This document shows positions 9,733 to 17,846 of a stretch of DNA of 56,392 bases, piece by piece; within the stretch, counting starts at the first letter, position 1; every line of letters starts with the position of its first letter. The stretch covers positions 1-56,392 of the forward strand of contig JAFGPC010000023.1 of the NCBI GenBank assembly GCA_016926155.1, given 5' to 3'. The notes under the pieces were generated by a model. The model was not told where the DNA came from. It did not search any database and saw only the letters and a list, made by a program, of their open reading frames with translations. This stretch comes from Sedimentisphaerales bacterium (GTDB lineage: Bacteria > Planctomycetota > Phycisphaerae > Sedimentisphaerales > Anaerohalosphaeraceae). Both the position numbers and the translations under genes were made by a program.

Positions 9733-10944
9733 ATGCTTTTATACTTTATTCGTGCTTTGTTTCTGTCCGTTATCATCGCATTTCTATTTGTCAGCATTAA
9801 CTATCATCAAAGCCGTTCCGAGCTTCCGCCGGATTCGGAAACCTACCTCCGGCTTGCTGCAGAAATGGAAAAAAAAGGCGACATGACAGGGGCCCTTGAA
9901 GCCACTCGAAAGGCGGTAGAGGTAAAAAAAGATAGTTCCAGCACAGAAGATTACATGGCCATTTTCATCATAGGCGTTTCCATTGCCGTCCTGGTAATCG
10001 CTGTCGAATGGCTCACACCCAAAAAGTCGCTCAATGCCCTGGCCGGCATTTTTTTCGGTATCCTTGTCGGTGCCCTGATTAGCTGGGCCCTGTCCCCGGT
10101 GATCGAAATGATCAATGACATCTGGAACCTGGGCTGGGCCGAAGACACCGTACGCATCTCCAAATGGCTCATGGCCATCTGCATCTGCTACCTGACCGTC
10201 AGTATGGTCATCCAGACCAAGGACGATGTTCGCTTTGTGATTCCTTACGTGGAATTTTCTCGCCAGACCAAGGGTTTGCGGCCTTTGGTACTGGACACTT
10301 CAGTTATCATTGACGGCCGGATTGCCGATATCGCCCAGACCCGCCTGTTCGACGCTCCCTTGATTGTGCCGCGATTTATCCTGAATGAGTTGCAATTAAT
10401 TGCCGACTCTTCCGACAAAATGAAACGCAACCGGGGCCGTCGCGGTCTGGATATCCTGAACAAACTCCAAACCAGCGCCATAGTGGAAGTGGAGGTCGAT
10501 GATACACCCCCGCCAGGCCTGGACGCCAAGGCCGAGGTCGATCACAAGCTGGTAGCTTTCACGAAAAATTGTGACGGGCGGCTGATTACGAATGACTACA
10601 ACCTCAATAAAGTCGCTCAACTTCGCGGTGTCGATGTAATCAACATCAACGACATGGCCAACGCCTTAAAAACGGTCGTTCTGCCCGGTGAGACGATGCA
10701 GGTTCGTATTATCAAAGCCGGGGAGGAGCCCCGACAGGGGATCGGCTATCTGGATGACGGGACAATGGTCGTCGTTGAAGAAGGCCGCGAACAGATCGGC
10801 GCTACGATCCAGTTGACCGTTACCAGCGCCCTGCAAACCAGCGCAGGCAGAATGATTTTTGGTAAATTCGACAAAGGATCATCCTCCTCCAGAAATGGCG
10901 GCTCCTACCGAAATCGAAATCAGAACGACCGTTCCAACAGCTAA
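9733..10944 (+). CDS. YacL-like membrane protein with PIN and TRAM domains
   Basis: The product has 403 residues, with AAGGAGA upstream of ATG 9733. TM1 spans about residues 5-22. A soluble segment with one TPR-like helix pair follows (about 36-66), then three more TM segments (76-94, 103-122, 144-162). The PIN nuclease domain covers about 184-310, with the acidic set Asp188, Glu219, Asp270 and Asp288. A TRAM RNA-binding domain (about 322-385) and a basic, Ser/Asn-rich tail complete it. This PIN/TRAM architecture matches Bacillus YacL, a probable membrane-tethered ribonuclease. The TPR-like piece is not something I know from YacL. The stop codon overlaps that of the convergent epimerase gene. 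Confidence 0.88.
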   Translation: MLLYFIRALFLSVIIAFLFVSINYHQSRSELPPDSETYLRLAAEMEKKGDMTGALEATRKAVEVKKDSSSTEDYMAIFIIGVSIAVLVIAVEWLTPKKSLNALAGIFFGILVGALISWALSPVIEMINDIWNLGWAEDTVRISKWLMAICICYLTVSMVIQTKDDVRFVIPYVEFSRQTKGLRPLVLDTSVIIDGRIADIAQTRLFDAPLIVPRFILNELQLIADSSDKMKRNRGRRGLDILNKLQTSAIVEVEVDDTPPPGLDAKAEVDHKLVAFTKNCDGRLITNDYNLNKVAQLRGVDVININDMANALKTVVLPGETMQVRIIKAGEEPRQGIGYLDDGTMVVVEEGREQIGATIQLTVTSALQTSAGRMIFGKFDKGSSSSRNGGSYRNRNQNDRSNS

Positions 10945-12194
10945 ATCTGCCCCAGGAAAATCGGCTGGATATGCCTCTCAAAGAGGTTTTCGGTCACGTA
11001 TTCGGCAATAACCGCCTCGTGTTTTTCGAGGGCGCCGGTAAATCGCTGTCCCATTTCGGCGGCAATTTTATAGCTCAGGTGCAACATCTGTCGAAAATGC
11101 AGGTTGTATTTTTCGCAGGTCGGATTATGTCGCAGAGTCAGGGTAAAACCATCCCCGTTCCATTCGCGGACTTGTCCGGCTGTCGGCAGTTTGTTTTGAT
11201 CAATATCAATCACGGTCGAATAAGGACCACACAATTCTTCATATCTGCCCAAAGCTTGTTCATAGATATCTTTGGCAATAGCAAGACCGTCACCACCAAC
11301 TGAGGCTAGCCCAATCAACTCCTCCAGCCATGTAGTTCCGGCTGTCTTGAGATGAACACCCGCATCAAACCGTCGCAAGGCGTTATGGATCGGCCCGTAC
11401 AAACTGAATTTGTCACTACCTGAATGCACACTCAGCTTCAAATCCGTCGGTAATCCAAACTGCTCAACTGCAAATCGAATCACCGCGATATCTTCGTTGA
11501 ATTCCTTCGTGAATTGCTTCACATTTCCTACATAATCCACACCTTTGTTGAACCGGCCGGTAAATTTGGGAGCAATCGTCTGAATCGAAATTCCTTCATG
11601 GGCCAGAGCACACAGGATAAATAGCAATTCCATCGGATTCTGAGGCTCATTCGACTCATCAACACTCACTTCCGTGATAAAGTTGCCTTCCCCTTTACGG
11701 TCCGCAATATGTCGATAAATCTTACCAGCTTCCTGAACCGCCGGCAGAAATTTATTTCCAATGCGCCGAACGTCCTCCAAAGAAACCTGTAAGGATTCAT
11801 TGATTCCTTCGATCTTGATTTCTCCCACGTAGTTTTCGCAGGACCGCACAAACGCATCCAATTCCACTGGATCGGGAGCTTGTCCGATAGAGTCGGCAAC
11901 ATCCAGGGTAAAAAAATCACTGCTTTCAAGGAAACAATCCACAGTATTGAGGTTAATGTGGTCGGCATCTACAAAATACGGTCCATCCCACAATAGTTTT
12001 TTTACTGCTGCATCTGCCTCGGAACGAACTGTATCCGGGCTGGTTCCAATGATTGTATGTTCCCGATAGGATTTATTCCATACCGGTGTGATATTAATGC
12101 CCTGTCTGCGTGCTAGAAACAGTGCCGCAAGTTGCGCTTTCCCCTGATGGGCAAAGCGATCCCCTATTCCCATAGAATATTTACCCAGCTTCAC
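10941..12194 (-). CDS. uxaE: Tagaturonate epimerase (UxaE) family protein
   Basis: The product has 417 residues. Recognisable family blocks include FVDADHINLNTVD, KLSVHSGSDKFSLYGPIHNA and the segment GVHLKTAGTTWLEELIGLA. UxaE of Thermotoga interconverts D-tagaturonate and D-fructuronate, which lets galacturonate enter the glucuronate branch of hexuronate catabolism. It is the last gene of an ABC-importer operon, 24 bp after the permease, which suggests that the importer carries a hexuronate or related acid. No uronate isomerase, mannonate dehydratase or KDG kinase is present here, so the rest of the pathway must be elsewhere. Family assignment is from memory of conserved blocks; activity is inferred. 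Confidence 0.78.
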   Translation of the reverse strand: MKLGKYSMGIGDRFAHQGKAQLAALFLARRQGINITPVWNKSYREHTIIGTSPDTVRSEADAAVKKLLWDGPYFVDADHINLNTVDCFLESSDFFTLDVADSIGQAPDPVELDAFVRSCENYVGEIKIEGINESLQVSLEDVRRIGNKFLPAVQEAGKIYRHIADRKGEGNFITEVSVDESNEPQNPMELLFILCALAHEGISIQTIAPKFTGRFNKGVDYVGNVKQFTKEFNEDIAVIRFAVEQFGLPTDLKLSVHSGSDKFSLYGPIHNALRRFDAGVHLKTAGTTWLEELIGLASVGGDGLAIAKDIYEQALGRYEELCGPYSTVIDIDQNKLPTAGQVREWNGDGFTLTLRHNPTCEKYNLHFRQMLHLSYKIAAEMGQRFTGALEKHEAVIAEYVTENLFERHIQPIFLGQI

Positions 12195-12218
12195 ACGTCC
12201 CTTTCTTATTGATTTTCT

Positions 12219-13214
12219 CTATACCGTTCGACGATGCCGCAGTCGATCCAGGGTTACCGCCAGGATAATAATTCCGCCGGTTACGATCTCCTGCACCCAG
12301 TTATCCAGCTCCATTTTAGTACAGCCGTTGGAAACAATCGTCATAATCAAGGCTCCCACAAGTGATCCCAGAATCGAACCCTGCCCGCCGGAAAGGCTCG
12401 CCCCTCCGATGACGACCGCCGCAATAACGTCCAGTTCCATCCCCGTAGCCGTGGTTGGGTCCCCCATCGTCAGATAGGAAAATTGTAAGAGTCCCGCCAC
12501 CCCGGCAAGGGCGGCGGCCAGCATATAAATTCGAAGTTTTGTCCATTCAACATTGATCCCGCACAGACGCGCTGTCTGTTCATTGGAGCCAATGGCAAAG
12601 ATATGCCGACCGAATCGCGTGTACCGAAGCATCGCAGCGACCAGCACCGCCAGCAACAGCATCATCCATGCTCCCGGTGTCAAAAGCCAGATATGATCCG
12701 GACTAAGAGGGCGTAATAGCTCATTGAGAAATGTTCCAGGCGGATATACCATGGAATTATCGGCAAGCCCTTTGGCCGTGCCCCGTAACGAGCCCCACAT
12801 TCCCAGAGTGATAATAAAAGGGGCCAGTTTCAGCCGCGTGATTAACAGTCCGATCAAACAACCGCACAAAGCCGCTACAATAATCCCTCCCGTTGCCGCC
12901 CCCAAGGCTGGAATCCCTCCTCGCAACAGTAACGCAATCACAACCGTATGCAGAGCGATTGCCGAACCCACTGACAGATCGATCCCGCCGGAGATGATAA
13001 TCAGGGTCATTCCCAAAGCCGCTGTGCCCACCACCGCTGTCTGACGAAGAATCAATTCAAAATTGTTTAATCGTAAAAATTTCTGTGGTTCCAGAATCGA
13101 AAACAGAACCAGAACAAATAGTAAACCAATCAGCGGTCCCAATCGTGTTAGGAGATCACTCCAACCAAAACGGGAAGAAACGGGATTGGCCGAGTCAGAA
13201 GAAACAGTTGTCAT
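12219..13214 (-). CDS. Sugar ABC transporter permease, RbsC/MglC type
   Basis: The product has 331 residues with 8-10 hydrophobic segments. It carries the family block GGIDLSVGSAIALHTVV and the C-terminal GGASLSGGQGSILGSLVGA. This is the membrane-spanning subunit of a CUT2-type (ribose/galactose-like) importer. Its ATG overlaps the stop of the upstream ATPase by 4 bp, so the two are translationally coupled. A homodimer is expected because only one permease gene is present. The name rbsC would be misleading because the downstream epimerase points to a uronate-like cargo. Confidence 0.92.
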   Translation of the reverse strand: MTTVSSDSANPVSSRFGWSDLLTRLGPLIGLLFVLVLFSILEPQKFLRLNNFELILRQTAVVGTAALGMTLIIISGGIDLSVGSAIALHTVVIALLLRGGIPALGAATGGIIVAALCGCLIGLLITRLKLAPFIITLGMWGSLRGTAKGLADNSMVYPPGTFLNELLRPLSPDHIWLLTPGAWMMLLLAVLVAAMLRYTRFGRHIFAIGSNEQTARLCGINVEWTKLRIYMLAAALAGVAGLLQFSYLTMGDPTTATGMELDVIAAVVIGGASLSGGQGSILGSLVGALIMTIVSNGCTKMELDNWVQEIVTGGIIILAVTLDRLRHRRTV

Positions 13215-14737
13215 ACATTCTCTCCGGCGCCGGTAGCCTCCAGCATGATCTGATGTTCATCAATTTCCTCAACCGGTCGCGCCCGGGAAAGCACGCCACG
13301 GCACATCACAGCGATACGGTCACAAATCCCCATCAACTCAGGCAAGTAGCTGCTGACCACAATCACCGCCTTGCCTCGACAGGCCAGGTCGTTAATTACC
13401 TGATAAATCTGGGCCTTGGCCGCCACATCAATTCCCCGCGTGGGCTCATCCAGCAACAACACATCCACATCATGATACAACAGACGGGCAACGGCCACCT
13501 TTTGCTGATTGCCTCCGGACAAATCGCTTACCAATTGCCGTGGACTGCGGCATTTGATCCCCAGCCGATCGATCCATCGATTCGTCTGTTCATCCTGCCA
13601 ACGAGGTGTTAACAGAGCGGGCAAACGGGAAAGAGTCACGTTGTCTGCAATATTCAGAGATAACGCAAGTCCTTCCAGCTTACGGTCTTCGCTGACAATC
13701 CCCATTCCCTGCATCCAGCGGCGACTAGCAGAAGCTGGCCCTACATAGGCGCCAATCCGGATTTTCCCACTTTCAACCGGGGCTAAACCAAAAATGGTAC
13801 GAATCAGCTCTGTCCGTCCTGCTCCCACCAGACCGGCAATACCAAGAACCTCACCTTGATGCAACGTCAGGGATGCAGACCGCGGTTTTTCCGATCCGAC
13901 AAGATCCTGCACCTCCAGCACTGCCTGCCCGGGTTTTCGTGGTGAACGGGGATAAAGTTGCTCCACGGTTCGCCCCACCATCATCGCGATAATCTGACCT
14001 GTCGGCACTTCCGAAGTCACCCCTTGACCTACGCTGTGCCCATCCCGAAGCACCGTAAAACAGTCGCTGATTTCTTTTACCTCTTCCAGAAAATGTGAGA
14101 TATAGACAATCGCATGCCCCTTCGCCTTAAGATGCCTGACCAGATCGAACAGGTGCAGGGTGTCTTTTTTGGTTAAACTGCTCGTGGGCTCGTCTAGGAT
14201 CAGCACCCGACAACCGATAGCTACCGCACGGGCTATTTCCACCATTTGCTGTTCGGCAACCGACAACCGCATGACGGGAGCCTCCAGCGGAATATCCGGA
14301 CGCCCCAATTGCCCCATTGCCTCGGACGCTCGTTGTCGAATGGACGTCCAGTTCATAAAGGGACCAATCGTTGGCTCCATACCAAGAAGAATATTCTCCA
14401 TGACCGACAAATGACGGGCCAGGGACAATTCCTGATAAATCATGCCCACACCTGCTCGACGGGCATCCAGAGGATTACGAGGTTGATATGGCCTGCCATC
14501 CAGCCACATTTGCCCTTCATCGGCAGGATGGGCACCGGATAAAACCTTCATAAGCGTGCTTTTCCCGGCTCCGTTTTCCCCTACCAAAGCCAGCACTTGT
14601 CCCCCTCGAACGGCCAGATCAACCCCATCCAGTGCAATGGTCGCACCAAATCGCTTACAGATCTCCTTCATACGCAAGCGATAGTCTGACATTGCATCAA
14701 CCTTAGGAGATGAGGCGGTATCCGGCAGATCAACCAT
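13211..14737 (-). CDS. Sugar ABC transporter ATP-binding protein, tandem nucleotide-binding domains
   Basis: The product has 508 residues, the usual size of RbsA/MglA proteins with two ATPase halves. The first half has Walker A GENGAGKST, a signature region LSVAEQQMVEIARA and Walker B LILDEPT. The second has a degenerate Walker A (GLVGAGRTEL), signature LSGGNQQKVAVARLL and Walker B LLLDEPTRGID, the normal asymmetry for this family. AGGA sits 7 bp before ATG 14737, 2 bp after the binding-protein stop. It powers import together with the permease that follows. Confidence 0.93.
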   Translation of the reverse strand: MVDLPDTASSPKVDAMSDYRLRMKEICKRFGATIALDGVDLAVRGGQVLALVGENGAGKSTLMKVLSGAHPADEGQMWLDGRPYQPRNPLDARRAGVGMIYQELSLARHLSVMENILLGMEPTIGPFMNWTSIRQRASEAMGQLGRPDIPLEAPVMRLSVAEQQMVEIARAVAIGCRVLILDEPTSSLTKKDTLHLFDLVRHLKAKGHAIVYISHFLEEVKEISDCFTVLRDGHSVGQGVTSEVPTGQIIAMMVGRTVEQLYPRSPRKPGQAVLEVQDLVGSEKPRSASLTLHQGEVLGIAGLVGAGRTELIRTIFGLAPVESGKIRIGAYVGPASASRRWMQGMGIVSEDRKLEGLALSLNIADNVTLSRLPALLTPRWQDEQTNRWIDRLGIKCRSPRQLVSDLSGGNQQKVAVARLLYHDVDVLLLDEPTRGIDVAAKAQIYQVINDLACRGKAVIVVSSYLPELMGICDRIAVMCRGVLSRARPVEEIDEHQIMLEATGAGENV

Positions 14738-14739
14738 GT

Positions 14740-15705
14740 CTATTCCTGTCCCAGAAACTTCTTCATTTCCGGATCATTAAGATTCTCGGGAGTTACCAGA
14801 CGAACTCCTGTATCGACCACAGGCGGGACGGATTGGCCCTTCAGATGAGCAACGACTGTTTTGACGCCTTCATAGCCCATGCGTGTCGGATCTTGTGCTA
14901 CCAAAGCCTTAATGTGCCCCTGGCGAAGAGCCTCGACCAACGGAGGCGTTGCGTCAAATCCCACAAAGGTGGTTTTCCCGGCAAGACCATTATCCCGCAG
15001 CGCTCCCAGCATACCCAACGTGCTTGATTCGTTCGGACAAAATACTCCATCAGCCTCCTTGAGCTGGTCGATCAGTTTCATGGACTCATTTTTGGCCTCG
15101 CCTACAGTCGCTCCTCCATAACGATTATCTACCAGCATAGTAATGTCAGGTTTCTGCTTCATTACTTCCAAAAAACCTGCTTCTCGTTCCTCCGTGCTTG
15201 CCGAACCCACGGCATACCGTAGGAGGACGACTTTGCCCTTTTCGTTGAGCAGTTTGGCCAGTTGCTCGCCAGCCATTTGGCCACCCTTGCGATTATTGGT
15301 AGCCACAAAACTCACAAAATCCCTGCCTGGCTCCCCCCGTAAAGCAGAATCGAACACGACAACCGGAATATTCCGTTCCATCGCACTTTGTACGGGTCTG
15401 GCCAAAGCCTCAAAATCCAGAGGCGCCAGTACGATTCCATCGACTCCCTCAGCAATGAACTGTTCGACCAGCTTGATTTGATCGGCCCGGTCACTCTCTT
15501 TGAGGGGGCCTTTCCAGATAATATTAACATCCAGTTCTGCACCAGCTTTTTTAGCACCCGCTTCTACAGATTTCCAGAATACATGTGTCGTGCCTTTGGG
15601 AATAACCGCGATAGTAAGCTTTTTCGGCCCGGAAGGCTCCTCTTTACCACAGGAAAACAATCCTAATATCGCCCCAATACACGCCAGAACTGCCAGCTTC
15701 CGCAT
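14740..15705 (-). CDS. Sugar ABC transporter substrate-binding lipoprotein, RbsB type
   Basis: The product has 321 residues from ATG 15705, chosen because GAGGAAAGGG lies upstream and a lipoprotein signal follows directly (lipobox LFSC, lipidated Cys19). An in-frame start at 15753 would bury that signal. The body is a type-I periplasmic binding fold: TIAVIPKGTTHVFWKSVEAG, then EGVDGIVLAPLD, FDSALRG, and VFCPNESSTLGML. It captures the sugar outside the membrane and delivers it to the CUT2 importer encoded next. Ligand identity cannot be read directly; the UxaE-like gene in the operon suggests a hexuronate. Confidence 0.92.
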   Translation of the reverse strand: MRKLAVLACIGAILGLFSCGKEEPSGPKKLTIAVIPKGTTHVFWKSVEAGAKKAGAELDVNIIWKGPLKESDRADQIKLVEQFIAEGVDGIVLAPLDFEALARPVQSAMERNIPVVVFDSALRGEPGRDFVSFVATNNRKGGQMAGEQLAKLLNEKGKVVLLRYAVGSASTEEREAGFLEVMKQKPDITMLVDNRYGGATVGEAKNESMKLIDQLKEADGVFCPNESSTLGMLGALRDNGLAGKTTFVGFDATPPLVEALRQGHIKALVAQDPTRMGYEGVKTVVAHLKGQSVPPVVDTGVRLVTPENLNDPEMKKFLGQE

Positions 15706-15880
15706 GATTTTCCCTTTCCTCAAATAGCATGTCCGGTCAATTGTTTCAATCATTAGACCCTCTATGGCCCAGACTGTTGAAAAAGCGACCGTTTATTGTC
15801 CTTCAAGCGGGCATTTTGTAAAGGATTTTTTGAACTTCAGCATCTCCTGATGAGCCGGGAATGCACTTCCAAGAAAGTTT

Positions 15881-15923
15881 TTTTTCTGAGAGTGCCATAC
15901 AGGTGGCACTGCCCTAAGAAAAA
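15881..15923. repeat. Two-step inverted repeat
   Basis: AGTGCC pairs with GGCACT across an 8-base loop, and outside this TTTTTCT pairs with AGAAAAA. There is no T-run after the hairpin on either strand, so it is not a plain terminator. It could be an operator or part of the structured transcript that follows. Confidence 0.5.
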
Positions 15924-15931
15924 TGTTTGAC

Positions 15932-16112
15932 CTCCTGTCAGATCGGAACGATGGTTTAAATAACAGCGACCCGGCGCACAGGAGATATATTTGGAAGGGA
16001 CGAGATTATGTCTCTGGGCGAATTTCCGACGCTCGATAACTTTGGGCGCCCGGGAGGAAGGAAGCCAAACCTTCGTACAGGCGTTTCGGCCACCACCGAA
16101 ACGCCTTTTTTT
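15932..16112 (+). ncRNA. Candidate structured RNA or leader ending in a terminator
   Basis: Local pairings include CTCCTGT (15932-15938) with ACAGGAG (15978-15984), GAGA/TCTC at 16002-16014, GGGCG/CGCTC, GAAGG/CCTTC with an 8-base loop, and finally the terminator hairpin. No known family is recognised: it lacks the core motifs of SRP RNA, tmRNA, RNase P RNA and the common riboswitches. The gene downstream starts 210 bp later, so it may be a stand-alone small RNA rather than a leader. The strand is set by the terminator. The 5' end is a guess. Confidence 0.3.
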
Positions 16113-16169
16113 ATAATGTCCACTCTAAATATGGTAATACTAGATATCTTTTATGTGTTACACTCTTAA
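16008..16169 (+). CDS. Possible 53-residue small ORF spanning the terminator (doubtful)
   Basis: ATG 16008 is preceded by GGAAGGGA, and the frame runs to TAA 16167. The first 35 codons use GC-rich third positions like neighbouring genes and read MSLGEFPTLDNF and so on. The strong terminator lies within the frame, so a full-length product would need readthrough. No homologue is recognised. It may be an accident of a structured RNA. Confidence 0.15.
   Translation: MSLGEFPTLDNFGRPGGRKPNLRTGVSATTETPFFIMSTLNMVILDIFYVLHS
16079..16112 (+). terminator. Strong Rho-independent terminator
   Basis: AGGCGTTTCGG pairs perfectly with CCGAAACGCCT across a CCACCA loop, followed by a run of seven T. It reads on the plus strand, yet no known plus-strand gene precedes it for 5 kb. 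This implies an unannotated short transcript just upstream. Confidence 0.9.
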
Positions 16170-16321
16170 TAAGGTGCCATAGAGCCCCTCACAATCCAAT
16201 CCTGCCGTTATCATAGAGTGAAGTCTGGGATATGAATCATTAAAAAGCTTCAAAAGCAAAGCTGTCATAGGAATTTGTCGATCTAGAGTAGGAAAAGCGA
16301 TTTCCTGATGCAATAAAACCA

Positions 16322-16786
16322 ATGATAAAGAAGCATAAAAGACGTTCTCGATTTGTAAAGCGGTTTAGTCGAATCGCCCGAGGGCGAATTGTAAACGGAC
16401 TGATCTTTTTTGTATGCCTGACGATTCTTCTTGTTGCGACTCTGATCCCAACCGAAAAAATTGCTCAAGACACGCTCGGTATGAGATGGAGATTCTATTG
16501 TTTTCTGGATGATGTGTTTGGAGTTAAATGCGCATCGGCTGGTTTGATGCGATCGTTTTCGGCCATTCGACGAGGTCAAGTATTAGAAGCATTCGAATAT
16601 CATCCTGTCGGTCCTCCGTTATTTTTCTTTCTCGTACTGCAAATTCCCTATCGCATCTGGGCTTTGCTGGCACACCCTCGACCGGTCCCGAGCATATTAC
16701 GATGGATTCATGGGGTAACCGCGTCCGTGGTAATCGTCACGATGATATTCGATTGGCTCTTCCTCATGGGAGGCAGGGTCTTGTAA
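16322..16786 (+). CDS. DUF2752 family small membrane protein
   Basis: The product has 154 residues with a basic N-terminus, TM segments at about 24-43, 98-118 and 131-150, and the DUF2752 core. In most family members this core begins with a Cys-Pro-x-Cys-Gly-x-Thr-Arg motif followed by a region ending in HPLGP. Here it reads VKCASAGLMRSF, so the first Cys remains and the second is replaced by Ala. The HPVGPPLFF block is intact. Function is unknown. It stands at the start of the plus-strand arm of the polysaccharide locus beside a VanZ-like gene. Confidence 0.75.
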   Translation: MIKKHKRRSRFVKRFSRIARGRIVNGLIFFVCLTILLVATLIPTEKIAQDTLGMRWRFYCFLDDVFGVKCASAGLMRSFSAIRRGQVLEAFEYHPVGPPLFFFLVLQIPYRIWALLAHPRPVPSILRWIHGVTASVVIVTMIFDWLFLMGGRVL

Positions 16787-16834
16787 AAAAGATTGATACA
16801 AGGGATGAGCCCGATATACGATCGGTTTGACAGT

Positions 16835-17593
16835 ATGAAAATATTACGACGACATAAGTATATTCTTCTTTGCCTGGCCTTTTACTGGCCGGGTCTCTTT
16901 GTGTTAACACATATCCCTATCCTGGACCTGGCTCGGAGGTCCGGCATGAGCGATAAAGTGATGCATATCCTGGCCTATCTGGGCCTGGTGTTTCTTGTCT
17001 GGCTTGCGATTAATCCCTATGAACGAGTACGATGGAATCAACCCAAAGTCTGGATGGTTTTAGCTGTTATCGTGTTGTATGGGATTATGGATGAAGTACT
17101 TCAGGGGTGGATGGGACGGTCGGCGGATGAGATGGATTTTTTAGCCGATATTTTCGGATCCCTTCTGGGATTGGGGATTCTATCGATCTTTTCTTTCTGG
17201 CCGGCTCTATTGCTAATAGCAGCTATTTTCATCTTCTGTATTTCAAATCTGGCACGGATTGATTTGTTGAATGATCAACCTTTTCTCAATACGGGTTTCC
17301 ACTTCCTGGGATACGCCTTCTTTACTTTAGTGTGGATCCAATATATCGGAAGGACCTCCTATAAGAACACTCGATGGGAAGGTCTGCAATGGATAGGCAT
17401 TGCCATGACCGGTCCTTTTGGACTATTGATCGCAGTGAAACTAACGGAGCTCCTCTTTGATCGTCGAATCTGGGCAATAGATTGTGCACTTGCCTGTTTT
17501 GCTATTGTTTGCAGTATTTTATTTAGCTGGTCTGTTTTTCGCTGCTCAGAAACATATAGATCAATCTTATTTGTTCGTTTACCCACCTCCTAA
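16835..17593 (+). CDS. VanZ-like membrane protein
   Basis: The product has 252 residues from ATG 16835, chosen because it gives a short basic N-terminus before the first TM segment; ATG 16805 and TTG 16793 are in frame. The VanZ core is clear: SDKVMHILAYLGL and, after a TM segment, GIMDEVLQGWMGR with DFLADIFGSLLG. Three further hydrophobic segments form a C-terminal half not needed for the VanZ core. VanZ lowers teicoplanin binding in enterococci, but most homologues, often found near exopolysaccharide genes, have no known role. It follows the DUF2752 gene by 48 bp, so they are probably co-transcribed. No obvious ribosome-binding site supports any start. Confidence 0.8.
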   Translation: MKILRRHKYILLCLAFYWPGLFVLTHIPILDLARRSGMSDKVMHILAYLGLVFLVWLAINPYERVRWNQPKVWMVLAVIVLYGIMDEVLQGWMGRSADEMDFLADIFGSLLGLGILSIFSFWPALLLIAAIFIFCISNLARIDLLNDQPFLNTGFHFLGYAFFTLVWIQYIGRTSYKNTRWEGLQWIGIAMTGPFGLLIAVKLTELLFDRRIWAIDCALACFAIVCSILFSWSVFRCSETYRSILFVRLPTS

Positions 17594-17846
17594 TAAAGCC
17601 CTTCTGAGCACACTTTATCTCATTCAGGGTGACACCAGCAAATCCATGAAGTGAAAATGCACGTTTCAGAAAAACATTTTGAATGAAATGGTACAGACTC
17701 ATCGATAGAGAACCGATAAATCCCTTACATGTTCTTTTTTTATTTTTGGTCTTATCGGACCCGGCAAACTATTCTCGTGCCCTATAGACAGGACCGAATC
17801 AAAATGGTAGCCTAATTTGATTAGACAGTTTTGAAAGAACAATATA

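Larger units (their letters stand above)
15706..16321. other. Long intergenic region between importer operon and polysaccharide locus
   Basis: These 616 bases separate the divergent importer operon and the DUF2752 gene. They should contain the importer promoter near 15750-15830, but no clear consensus is visible. They also hold a hairpin-forming inverted repeat (15881-15923), a foldable stretch (15932-16078), a very strong plus-strand terminator (16079-16112) and a possible 53-codon reading frame (16008-16169). From 16170 to 16321 I see nothing specific. Confidence 0.6.

Noticed and set aside
12219-15705. Calling the importer rbsABC (ribose)
   Set aside because: The family is shared by many sugars; no ribokinase or RbsD is present, and the operon ends in a uronate-type epimerase.
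15990-16078. GGAAGGAAGC resembling the SRP RNA tetraloop region
   Set aside because: The matching GGUC-rich 5' strand of helix 8 is missing, so SRP RNA is not supported.
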